35,968 nt of DNA, taken from JBQTII01 sp052387905 (lineage in GTDB: Bacteria; Actinomycetota; Actinomycetes; Sporichthyales; Sporichthyaceae). Positions 1 through 6,786 of this stretch are shown here, piece after piece. Under the pieces are notes generated by a model. It was given only the letters and a program-made list of their open reading frames with translations, ran no database searches and was not told the origin of the DNA. The DNA is taken from NCBI GenBank assembly GCA_052387905.1, contig JBQTIR010000033.1:1-35968 (forward strand). The letters are read 5' to 3'. The number at the start of each line of letters is the position of its first letter. The first letter of the stretch is position 1. The translations under genes and the position numbers were made by a program.

Positions 1-973
1 TCCCGCCGGGAGCGCCCTCGACGGCCTCCCGGCAGATCTCCGCCGGGACCATGAACCCGGTGGCGCCGCCGCGCGTCGCGCCGAGGATCGTCATGGCGAT
101 GCCGCCGATCTTGCCGACCGTGCCGTCGTCCGCGATCGACCCGGTGCCCGCGATGTGCCGACCACCGGTGATGTCCTCGACCGTGAGTCGCTCCACCAGC
201 CCGAGCGCGAACATCAATCCTGCGCTGGGTCCGCCCACATCTTCCAGGGAGATCTTCACCGAGAACGGGAACTCGTAGTCGGTGTTCGGCTCGATGCCGA
301 CGAACGGCAGGCTTCCGTCGTCCGGATTCTGCGCGGTGGTCAGGGTTTTGGTCATGCGCTCGCCCGCCCGGTCGATGGTGAAGACCACCTTCTGTCCGGG
401 TGAGTGCGTGCGGACCTGGGTCACGACGTCAATCGGTTCTTTGATCGGCTCGTTGTCGACCTTGAGGATGCGGTCCCCGACCTCCAGCTGCCCGAACGCG
501 GGGGTGCCCTCGGTCAACGCAGCGACCACCACGTGGGAGGTGATCGGGATGTCGAGGGCACGCAGCGCGGCGGCGGTGGCGTGCTTCTGAGACAGCACCA
601 TTTCCTGGGTGTTGCGTTCCTCGATGTCCTCCGCCGACTGATCGTCGGGGTAGATCGTGTTGCGCGGGACGATCGCCACACCCGAGCGCAGCCAACCCGA
701 CATGGCCTCCAGCAGCGTCATGCGGTGGTCGGAGTTGCTGATCGCGACCGTGGTGAGGTCGAGCATCCCGGTGTCGGGATAGGTCTTGCGGCCCTCGATG
801 ACGATCAAAGACTTGCCGTTGGCCTCCCCGAGGGTGTCCGTGGTCGGGCCTGGGGTCAGGCGCGTGTACGGCACCGGGACGAGGATGAGCACGGCGACGA
901 GGATGACCAGCAGGATCGCGGTGATCGACAGGGTCGCAGTGCGGGCCTGACGGGCCGGCAGACGGGAGAGCAC
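1..973 (-). CDS. YlbL-type PDZ / Lon-like (S16) serine protease, 3' end outside window
   Basis: Membrane-anchored Lon-like protease, the YlbL/Rv3194c type. The GTG start at 973 is followed by a short basic stretch and one hydrophobic segment (residues about 11-32, rich in LLVILVAVLILV). A PDZ domain follows around residues 130-220 (VVAALTEGTPAFGQLEVGDRI), then an S16 proteolytic domain. The catalytic serine lies in DVGGPSAGLMF and the catalytic lysine in GKIGGI after HIAGTGSIADDG; both dyad residues are present. About 324 codons are visible; the family is normally about 340-350 residues, so only a short C-terminus is missing. It is transcribed in the same direction as moaE, 63 bp downstream of it. 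In the family, the protease domain is thought to face outside the membrane and to cleave membrane or exported substrates. No ATPase domain is present, as usual for this class. Family assignment is strong; substrates are unknown. Confidence 0.9.
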   Translation of the reverse strand, partial: MLSRLPARQARTATLSITAILLVILVAVLILVPVPYTRLTPGPTTDTLGEANGKSLIVIEGRKTYPDTGMLDLTTVAISNSDHRMTLLEAMSGWLRSGVAIVPRNTIYPDDQSAEDIEERNTQEMVLSQKHATAAALRALDIPITSHVVVAALTEGTPAFGQLEVGDRILKVDNEPIKEPIDVVTQVRTHSPGQKVVFTIDRAGERMTKTLTTAQNPDDGSLPFVGIEPNTDYEFPFSVKISLEDVGGPSAGLMFALGLVERLTVEDITGGRHIAGTGSIADDGTVGKIGGIAMTILGATRGGATGFMVPAEICREAVEGAPGG

Positions 974-1036
974 GCCCTCGAGCTTATGCGAGGGCGGGGG
1001 GTGTCGGGCGTTCGACGGTTCCTGAGGAACTGCGGG

Positions 1037-1465
1037 TCAGGGAGTTCCCACCCATTCGGTGGTGCCGTCGGCGAAGAGCTGATGCTTCCAGATCGGCACC
1101 TCGGCCTTGAGGGTGTCGATCAGGGCGCGGCAGGCGACGAATGCCTCCCCGCGGTGCCCGCAGGAGACCGCCACGACCACGGCGAGGTCGCCGATCGCCA
1201 GGTCACCGACCCGGTGCACGGCGGCCAAGCGGCGGACGTCGTGGTCGGCAGCCACCTTCTCCGCGACCTCGCGCATCCGGGCGACCGCGTTCGGATGCGC
1301 GGAGTACTGCAGTCCGGTGACACCGCGGCCCCCATCGTGGTCGCGGACGGTGCCGACGAACAGCGTCGCGCCGCCCGCCGCCGGATCGTCGACCAGGGCC
1401 AGGATCTCGGCGGGGTCCAGCGCGGTCTCTCGGATCTCGACCAGGCGGATGACGTCATCACTCAT
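1037..1465 (-). CDS. moaE: Molybdopterin synthase catalytic subunit MoaE
   Basis: Large subunit of molybdopterin synthase, which uses the thiocarboxylated C-terminus of MoaD to insert sulfur into precursor Z (cPMP) in cytosolic molybdenum cofactor synthesis. The 142-residue length is typical. Conserved family blocks are present: GATLFVGTVRDHD near residue 33, the HRVGDL block near residue 83, RGEAFVACR near residue 105, and KAEVPIWKHQ near residue 119, which carries the catalytic lysine pair. No moaD lies next to it, so the small subunit must be encoded elsewhere. The moeZ gene at 22.6 kb, whose family can activate MoaD-like proteins, is a plausible pathway partner within this window. It is transcribed away from the epimerase-like gene and towards the YlbL-type protease. 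Confidence 0.94.
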   Translation of the reverse strand: MSDDVIRLVEIRETALDPAEILALVDDPAAGGATLFVGTVRDHDGGRGVTGLQYSAHPNAVARMREVAEKVAADHDVRRLAAVHRVGDLAIGDLAVVVAVSCGHRGEAFVACRALIDTLKAEVPIWKHQLFADGTTEWVGTP

Positions 1466-1484
1466 CCCGCAAGCCTAAGCCCCG

Positions 1485-1562
1485 CGGCGGCGGCGTCATG
1501 GTCACCGACGGCGCTACGCGCCCCGGCGGCGGCGTCATGGTCACCGACGGCGCTACGCGCCC
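1485..1562. repeat. Two perfect tandem copies of a 39-bp unit
   Basis: Bases 1485-1523 and 1524-1562 are identical 39-mers, each containing GTCATGGTCACCGACGGCG and the short hairpin GGCGC-TAC-GCGCC. A degenerate third start (CGGCGACGGCGGG) follows. The TAG stop of the epimerase-like gene (1553-1555, minus strand) lies inside the second copy, so the first copy is a duplicate of the end of that gene placed downstream of its stop. Likely a slippage duplication. Confidence 0.9.
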
Positions 1563-2638
1563 CGGCGACGGCGGGCCTGGCGCAGCAGGGCGGCTGTGCC
1601 CATCATCGCCACCGCCGCCCCCGCGGCTCCCAGCGAACTCTCCCGCGCGCCAGGGCGCCGGCCCGAGTCCGCGCGCTCGGCCAGGTCGTCGAGCAGGGCG
1701 TGCAGCGCCGAGATGTTGTCGTGCGCCGGGCGCCACCCCGCGGCCCGCAGCCGGCCGGAGGAGATCGCCCAGGGATAAGCGACGTAACGCAGGTCGCTGG
1801 CCGGTGCCGCCGTCACACCGAGGCGGCTCAGCCGTTCCGCGGCGCCAAAGGCGATCGAGGCCGGCACGCTCACCCGTCGCAGGCCCGAGATCGCCTCGAC
1901 ATCCTCCTGCTCCAGCCACCCCTCGCAACCGACCGTGACGTTGCCGCCGATCCCGTGGACCACTGCGAAGGCGATGGCCGCGATCAGGTCGTCGACGTGA
2001 CAGAACTGCCAGGCCGGGCGGGCACCGTGCAGGTGCAGCAGTCGCGGCGCCTCGAAATGCCGCGTCAGCGTCGTGTCGATGCCGCGCCCGACGAGCATCG
2101 CGGGACGCACGATGGTCAGAGTGGCGGGATCCGGCCGGGCGGCGCGGGCCAGGTCCTCGATCTGCATCAGTTCGGCGACCAGACCACGCTCAGGCAATGC
2201 GAGCAGCGCGGAGTCGTCGGGCAACGGCATGGCGTTGGCCTCGTCGGCTCCGTAGACCATCGCCGACGTGCACAGCAGCACCTGGGGCACCTCGGCCCGG
2301 CCGGCGATCTCCAGCGCGCTGGCCGCCACCGACACGTTGCCCCCGGTGACCTCGAACCCGGGCTCCCCGAGGCTGACCTCCAGGTGGATCAGGGCATCGG
2401 CCCCCCGCACGAGATCTGCCACCAGCGGTTCGCCGCTGCGCAGCGCGCGGACCTCACCGACCCGGGGATCAGCGGCGAGCGCGGCGCACAACGCGGCCCC
2501 GAGGCCACGGTCCCCGCCGGTGACGGCGACGACCGGAAGCCGGTCCCGGGACGACCCGCCGGCAGCCCGAGCAGCCGCCCAGCGCGTGGTGGTGCTGCGC
2601 CCAGAGCGAACCCGCTGCTCCGCCCGGCTCATTGCCAT
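1553..2638 (-). CDS. NAD(P)-dependent epimerase/dehydratase-like protein with C-terminal hydrophobic tail
   Basis: Extended short-chain dehydrogenase/epimerase family. The chosen ATG at 2638 gives about 361 residues; a second ATG two codons later is an alternative. After a basic, Ser/Arg-rich N-terminus comes a Rossmann start VVAVTGGDRGLGAAL, a degenerate version of the TGxxGxxG nucleotide motif. Further on are the strand DALIHLEVS, a serine region LLCTSAMVYGA and the VRPAMLVGRG region. The canonical YxxxK pair is not evident (VAELMQIEDLARA sits where it would fall), so catalysis is doubtful and it may be a non-catalytic relative. The last residues form a hydrophobic stretch (GAAGAAVAMMGTAALLRQ) ending in arginines, which could be a membrane anchor. 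It is divergent from the zincin gene at 2731, and its stop codon lies in the 39-bp tandem repeat. Substrate unknown. Confidence 0.75.
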   Translation of the reverse strand: MAMSRAEQRVRSGRSTTTRWAAARAAGGSSRDRLPVVAVTGGDRGLGAALCAALAADPRVGEVRALRSGEPLVADLVRGADALIHLEVSLGEPGFEVTGGNVSVAASALEIAGRAEVPQVLLCTSAMVYGADEANAMPLPDDSALLALPERGLVAELMQIEDLARAARPDPATLTIVRPAMLVGRGIDTTLTRHFEAPRLLHLHGARPAWQFCHVDDLIAAIAFAVVHGIGGNVTVGCEGWLEQEDVEAISGLRRVSVPASIAFGAAERLSRLGVTAAPASDLRYVAYPWAISSGRLRAAGWRPAHDNISALHALLDDLAERADSGRRPGARESSLGAAGAAVAMMGTAALLRQARRRRGA

Positions 2639-2730
2639 CGTGTCCCGACTACGTTTGTCCACATGTTCGCGACGATGAGGACACCCCCGACCATGGCACC
2701 CATCCTGCCGCAGGCACGCTGGAATCCGCG

Positions 2731-4086
2731 GTGAACACACCCTTCGGCTTCGGCGTGCCGTCAGACGACGACGATCCGAACTCCCCCGCAGGTCCGGACA
2801 ACCCGTTCGCTGCGCTCTTCGGCGGGGATCCGGCGGCGCTGGGCGCCATGTTCACCCAGATCGGCCAGATGATGTCCTACACCGGAGGCCCGGTGAACTG
2901 GGATCTCGCCGTCGACATCGCCCGCAAGACGGTGTCCGCCAGTGGTGACCACTCCGTGAGCGGTGCCGAACGCCGCGAGGTCGAGGACGCCATCCGACTG
3001 GGCGAGCTGTGGCTGGACCCGATGACGACCATGCCGGTCGGGGCCAACAGCGCCCTCGCCTGGAGCCGTGCCGAGTGGATCACCGAGACCATGCCGGTGT
3101 GGCGCACGCTCGTCGAGCCCGTCGCCTCCAAGGTCGTGGACGCCATGGGCGGCGCGCTACCGGGCGGGCTACCGGAAGAGATGCGCGCCGCAGCCGGCCC
3201 GCTGCTCGGCGTCATGCGGCAGATGGGCGGCGCCATGTTCGGTGCCCAGATCGGACAGGCCCTGGGCTCACTCGCCGGTGAGGTCGTCGGTGCCACCGAC
3301 ATCGGGCTGCCGCTCGGCCCGGCTCGCCGCGCGGCGTTGGTCCCGGCCAACATCACCGCGTTCGGCGCCGGCCTGGGCGTCGAGGCCGACCAGGTGCGCC
3401 TCTACCTCGCCCTGCGCGAGGCCGCGCACCAGCGATTGTTCGCCCATGTGCCCTGGCTGCGCGCGCATGTCCTGAGCGCCGTGGAGTCCTACGCCGGGGG
3501 GATCAGCGTGCACCTGGACAAGCTCGAAGAGATTGTCTCGGGGTTGGATCCGATGAACCCCGACTCGATCAATCAAGCCCTCACCGACGGCCTGTTCACC
3601 CCGGAGCACACCCCCGCGCAGCAGGTCGCCCTGGCGCGGCTGGAGACCTCCCTGGCCCTCGTCGAGGGCTGGGTCGACGAGGTCGCCGGCGCCGCGGCTG
3701 CCGAGCACCTGAGCGCGGCCCCCGCCTTGCGCGAGGCCATCCGTCGGCGGCGGGCCAGCGGCGGACCCGCGGAGCAGACGTTCGGCTCCCTGGTGGGGCT
3801 GGAGCTGCGACCGCGTCGACTGCGTGATGCTGCGTCACTGTGGGCTCGGTTGACCGAGGTGCGGGGAATCGAGGGCCGCGATGCGATCTGGGCGCACCCG
3901 GACCTGATGCCCACCTCGGAGGATCTGGATGACCCGGCCGGCTTCGCCGAGGGGCGCACCGCACCCGGGCTCACGATGGACCTGGCGTCGCTGTTCGACG
4001 GCACCCTCGGCGAGGCACCGCCCGAGGGCGGCACGCCCCGACCAGATGCCGCCGGCGGACCTGACCCGCAGTCCCCCGCCCCGTGA
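2731..4086 (+). CDS. Zinc-dependent metalloprotease-like protein (DUF2342 / zincin_2 family)
   Basis: Protein of about 451 residues matching the actinobacterial family described as zinc-dependent metalloprotease or coenzyme F420 biosynthesis-associated (Rv3195-like). The GTG start at 2731 fits the characteristic N-terminus, an acidic stretch followed by NPFAALFGGDPAALG. The core holds GAMFGAQIGQALGSLAGEV and the family's zincin-like segment LREAAHQRLFAHVPWL, in which EAAHxxxxxH resembles a metal site. A conserved C-terminal block LWARLTEVRGIEGRDAIWAHPDLMPTSEDL ends the fold, followed by an acidic, proline-rich tail. No signal peptide or membrane segment is seen. The 3' end overlaps the downstream Nudix gene (GTGA), so the two are likely translationally coupled. 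The family name implies proteolysis; true activity is unproven. Confidence 0.87.
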   Translation: MNTPFGFGVPSDDDDPNSPAGPDNPFAALFGGDPAALGAMFTQIGQMMSYTGGPVNWDLAVDIARKTVSASGDHSVSGAERREVEDAIRLGELWLDPMTTMPVGANSALAWSRAEWITETMPVWRTLVEPVASKVVDAMGGALPGGLPEEMRAAAGPLLGVMRQMGGAMFGAQIGQALGSLAGEVVGATDIGLPLGPARRAALVPANITAFGAGLGVEADQVRLYLALREAAHQRLFAHVPWLRAHVLSAVESYAGGISVHLDKLEEIVSGLDPMNPDSINQALTDGLFTPEHTPAQQVALARLETSLALVEGWVDEVAGAAAAEHLSAAPALREAIRRRRASGGPAEQTFGSLVGLELRPRRLRDAASLWARLTEVRGIEGRDAIWAHPDLMPTSEDLDDPAGFAEGRTAPGLTMDLASLFDGTLGEAPPEGGTPRPDAAGGPDPQSPAP

Positions 4087-4643
4087 GCCTGCACACCGAC
4101 GCCGAAGCCGTCCTGCGCGCCTATCAGCCTGCCGACCCTGCCCAGGCACAACTGCAGGCGGACTACCTCGCACACCTGGCGGCCCATGCCGACGCCCTGG
4201 ACCGCGGGTGCGTACCGGCCCACCTGACTGCCAGTGCACTGATCCTCGACGAGGGCGGCAACCGCGCGCTGTTGATGTTGCATCGCAAGGTGCGCCGTTG
4301 GCTGCAGATGGGCGGGCACTGCGAGGACGGTGACGCTGCGCTGGCGGACACGGCGATGCGCGAGGCACGCGAGGAGTCCGGGATCGACGACCTTCGGCTC
4401 GTGCCCGGCGGACCGGTCCTGCTCGACCGGCACGGCGCGCCGTGCTCGCCCGCCGTCGAGCATCATCTCGACGTCATGTTCGCTGCCGTCGCCCCCGCCG
4501 GCGCCAGCCCGGTCTCCAGCGCGGAGTCGCTGGACCTCGCGTGGTTCGACGTCGATGACCTACCCACGGACACCGATACCGCGGTGCGGGCGCTGGTGAG
4601 CGCTGCCCGGAGCCGGTTGCGCGAGCACGCCGGGACCCGGTGA
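4083..4643 (+). CDS. Nudix hydrolase
   Basis: Cytosolic Nudix-fold pyrophosphohydrolase of 186 residues. The Nudix box is GGHCEDGDAALADTAMREAR continuing into EESGI (about residues 77-101), matching GX5EX7REUXEEXGU with Asp/Glu variation at the first acidic position. It is preceded by a strand region with LMLHRKVRRWLQMGGH. An invariant-looking EHHLDVMF strand and a WFDVDDLP segment typical of the fold follow the box. The GTG start at 4083 overlaps the stop of the zincin gene by four bases, so co-expression is expected. Substrate cannot be deduced; the family covers ADP-ribose, NTPs and coenzymes. It ends only four bases from the stop of the convergent YgjP-type gene. Confidence 0.88.
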   Translation: MSLHTDAEAVLRAYQPADPAQAQLQADYLAHLAAHADALDRGCVPAHLTASALILDEGGNRALLMLHRKVRRWLQMGGHCEDGDAALADTAMREAREESGIDDLRLVPGGPVLLDRHGAPCSPAVEHHLDVMFAAVAPAGASPVSSAESLDLAWFDVDDLPTDTDTAVRALVSAARSRLREHAGTR

Positions 4644-4647
4644 CCGC

Positions 4648-5217
4648 TCAGAGGAGGTCGTCGTCGCCGTCGGGGCCGGACCAGGCCAGCCCGGCGGTCG
4701 CCGACACACCCTCGAGGAATCCGCGGGCTCGCTCGGTCCGCGGGTAGGCCTCCAGAAGCTCCCAGAAGTCCGGGCCATGATCGGCGACGATCAGGTGGGC
4801 CAACTCGTGGAGCAGGACGTAGTCGATGACGTAGGCGGGCATCCCCTGCAGGCGGGTGGAGAGTCGGATCGTGCCGTCCATCGGCGTGCAGGAACCCCAC
4901 CGGGAGGCCTGGTTGGCCACCCAACGGACCGAGAAGGGGACGGCCGCGCCGTCCAGGTAGCGCACCGACAGGCGACGGGCCCGCGCCAGCAGGTCAATAT
5001 CACTGGGACAGCGGCGAAGTTCCTGGGCGGCCAGGCGGGCCAGCATGACCTCGACCCAGCGGCGCTCGTCGGCGCGGCTCATGCCCCCCGGGATGAGCAC
5101 GACCGTGCGGCCGTCCTCGCGGTAGGCGGACACGGTGCGTCGGCGCCGGTCGCTGCGGCGGACCTCGACCGGGCCCGCGCCCGGGAGCTCCACCGAGGCC
5201 TTGCGCCCCCCGGTCAT
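4648..5217 (-). CDS. YgjP-type (DUF45) metallopeptidase
   Basis: Putative zinc metallopeptidase of the YgjP/DUF45 family, about 189 residues from the ATG at 5217. Upstream in-frame starts to 5313 exist, but the 32 extra residues have no family character. The diagnostic parts are RWGSCTPMDGTIRLSTRL near residue 105, then YVLLHELAHLIVADHGPDFW with the HExxH zinc ligands and a third histidine in DHGPDFW (about residues 135-155). The N-terminal half carries the family feature VEVRRSDRRRRTVSAY. No signal peptide. Convergent with the Nudix gene. Its location next to the zincin and the zinc-ribbon gene is conserved in actinomycetes as I remember it. Substrates are not known for this family. Confidence 0.87.
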   Translation of the reverse strand: MTGGRKASVELPGAGPVEVRRSDRRRRTVSAYREDGRTVVLIPGGMSRADERRWVEVMLARLAAQELRRCPSDIDLLARARRLSVRYLDGAAVPFSVRWVANQASRWGSCTPMDGTIRLSTRLQGMPAYVIDYVLLHELAHLIVADHGPDFWELLEAYPRTERARGFLEGVSATAGLAWSGPDGDDDLL

Positions 5218-5478
5218 TGCTGCGGCCAGGTGCTCACCAGCCGACGGTACCGCCCCGATGTCGCCAGGTCGTGGCACGCAGGCCATTCGGGCGAGAGGTG
5301 TCCGACTACCCACGATATTTGCGTCCGAAATGCCCGAACGGCGGCTCGTTGAGTCTTCTGCAGCGCTGCGGGGGCTAGGGTGAGCGGTCGTTGCGCGGCG
5401 CCACGGCCTTCCAGCCGGCCGGCCCGACGACGCGACCGGCGGCCCGCCGGGTCGCCATATCCGACAGGGAGATCGACG

Positions 5479-5637
5479 ATGGCCGAGAGCTACACCGGCG
5501 AGGCGTACTGCGTGAAGTGCAAGGAGAAGCGCGACTTCACCGGCGAAGTCAAGATCAGCGACTCGGGGCGACGCATGGCGCAGGGAATCTGCGGCGTATG
5601 TGGCACCAAGCTCAACCGGATCCTCGGCAAGGCCTGA
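5479..5637 (+). CDS. Small zinc-ribbon protein (DUF5679)
   Basis: A 52-residue protein with two CxxC pairs, AYCVKCKEKRDF and GICGVCGTKLNRI, forming a predicted zinc ribbon. This is the compact actinobacterial DUF5679 type. The ATG at 5479 is preceded by CAGGGAG as ribosome-binding site. The upstream region carries a possible TAGGGT -10 near 5376, about 100 bp away, which is weak evidence. Role unknown; these proteins may bind nucleic acid or act as structural zinc proteins, which is inference. A long inverted repeat with DnaA-box-like sequences follows the gene. Confidence 0.85.
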   Translation: MAESYTGEAYCVKCKEKRDFTGEVKISDSGRRMAQGICGVCGTKLNRILGKA

Positions 5638-5653
5638 CCGAGCGCTCCATCGC

Positions 5654-5729
5654 CGGGCCCCACTGGCCCGCGTGAGTTATCCACAGCGTTATCCCCAGTG
5701 GGCCCGACCCGGATGTACGGATCGGGCCC
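5654..5729 (+). promoter_or_regulatory. Mutually exclusive inverted repeats flanking a DnaA-box-like pair
   Basis: Arm CGGGCCCCACTGG (5654-5666) can pair with CCAGTGGGCCCG (5695-5706), with one bulged base. The right arm overlaps the left arm of a second perfect repeat, GGGCCCGA (5700-5707) with TCGGGCCC (5722-5729). Only one can form at a time. The loop of the first contains TTATCCACA (5677-5685) and TTATCCCCA (5689-5697), in the same orientation 12 bp apart. The first is an exact match to the classic DnaA box. The region ends about 60 bp before the ThiF-like gene. It could be a terminator of the zinc-ribbon gene, an attenuator, or a DnaA-binding site. Confidence 0.5.
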
Positions 5730-5787
5730 TCTGGGGCAGGCTCGGCCCCCACCACGCGGCACTGACTGCGCAGCCACCGGGGGCCCG

Positions 5788-6786
5788 ATGTCCGACATCA
5801 GCACTTCAACCGCAATCCGCCGTCCCGCGCTCAAGACCGGCCGGCGACCGGTGCACCGCAGCGGCGGCCGGGTCCAGTTCGGCCCGTCGGCACGCGACGT
5901 GGTGCTGTCCGGCTTCGATGCTCCGGCCCGAGCGGTCCTCGATCAGCTCGACGGTCGCCATGACCGCGATGCCCTGCGGCAACACGCACACCGCCTGGGT
6001 CTGCCCGGGCACCGGTTCGAGGTCCTGATGGACACGCTGGCCAATGCCGGCGTACTCGAGGATGCCGCCGTGACGCCGCCGGGTTGGCACGCCCTCTCCG
6101 CCCAGCGCCGCAGGAACCTCACGCCCGCCCTCGATGCGTTGACCCTGGCCCACCGGGCCCCAGACCTCGGCAAGGCAAGGATGGGCAGGCGGCTGGCCGC
6201 CCGCGTGCTGATCCGCGGCTCCGGAGGCGTCAGCGCCATGGCAGGGCACCTGCTCGCGGCCTCCGGGGTGGGCACGGTGTCGACCGAGCAGCAGGCCGGC
6301 GAGACCGCCCCAGACCTGGCGCTGTTGGTCGATGGCGCGTGGACGGCAGAGGCCGCCGCGCTGATGCGGACCGGAACTGTGCACCTACTTGCCCGGTCCC
6401 GGGCCCTCGACAGCGTCATCGGTCCGCTCGTCGTGCCCGGGCACACCTCCTGCCTGCGCTGTCACGACCTGCATCGGGCTGACGCGGATCCGGACTGGCC
6501 CCGGGTCGCCGCCCAGCTCGCGGCCGCTCCGCCGGCCTGGGGAGCGGTACACGAGGCGGTAGCGGACACGCTGATGGCTGCCCACGCCGCCCACGCGGCC
6601 CTCACCTACCTCGACACCGGCGATTGCGCACTCGCCGACACCACCGCGACGCTCGTCGAGGCGGGCCTGACCTGGCACCGCCAACGGTGGACGCGGCACC
6701 CCGAGTGCGGTTGCACAGCCGGCGAGGTGCAAGCCCCGGCGGCCGGGCGACCGGGATCCGCCGCGACGGGCACAATGGGAAGGTGA
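5788..6786 (+). CDS. Orphan TOMM cyclodehydratase / ThiF-like protein
   Basis: Protein of about 332 residues of the class labelled bacteriocin biosynthesis cyclodehydratase domain or ocin_ThiF-like, as in Rv3196-type genes. The ATG at 5788 starts MSDISTSTAIRR. The N-terminal half (about 20-110) resembles the leader-peptide-binding part (VVLSGFDAPARAVLDQLDGRHD). The central half is a degenerate E1/ThiF-like Rossmann region (RVLIRGSGGVSAMAGHLLAA, then DLALLVDGAWT), with the signature PLVVPGHTSCLRCHDLHRADADPDWP near residues 208-235. Two Cys pairs (CLRC; CGC near the C-terminus) could bind zinc. There is no YcaO protein, dehydrogenase or precursor peptide in the window, so a TOMM pathway is not supported. 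Its stop overlaps the start of the ABC1 kinase (GTGA), implying coupled function. True activity unknown. Confidence 0.78.
   Translation: MSDISTSTAIRRPALKTGRRPVHRSGGRVQFGPSARDVVLSGFDAPARAVLDQLDGRHDRDALRQHAHRLGLPGHRFEVLMDTLANAGVLEDAAVTPPGWHALSAQRRRNLTPALDALTLAHRAPDLGKARMGRRLAARVLIRGSGGVSAMAGHLLAASGVGTVSTEQQAGETAPDLALLVDGAWTAEAAALMRTGTVHLLARSRALDSVIGPLVVPGHTSCLRCHDLHRADADPDWPRVAAQLAAAPPAWGAVHEAVADTLMAAHAAHAALTYLDTGDCALADTTATLVEAGLTWHRQRWTRHPECGCTAGEVQAPAAGRPGSAATGTMGR

Noticed and set aside
2654..2670. TTGTCCACA followed by TGTTCG between the epimerase-like and zincin genes, resembling a DnaA box and half a LexA box
   Set aside because: One isolated DnaA-like match, and only one good LexA half-site (GTTCG), the other half being GTCC; too little for a call.
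404..2734. 776-residue plus-strand open reading frame antisense to ylbL-like, moaE and the epimerase-like gene
   Set aside because: It has no recognisable domain and a composition typical of antisense frames in high-GC DNA; the minus-strand genes match families throughout.
5788..6786. A TOMM or bacteriocin biosynthetic cluster around the ThiF-like gene
   Set aside because: No YcaO, dehydrogenase, precursor peptide or exporter gene in the neighbourhood.
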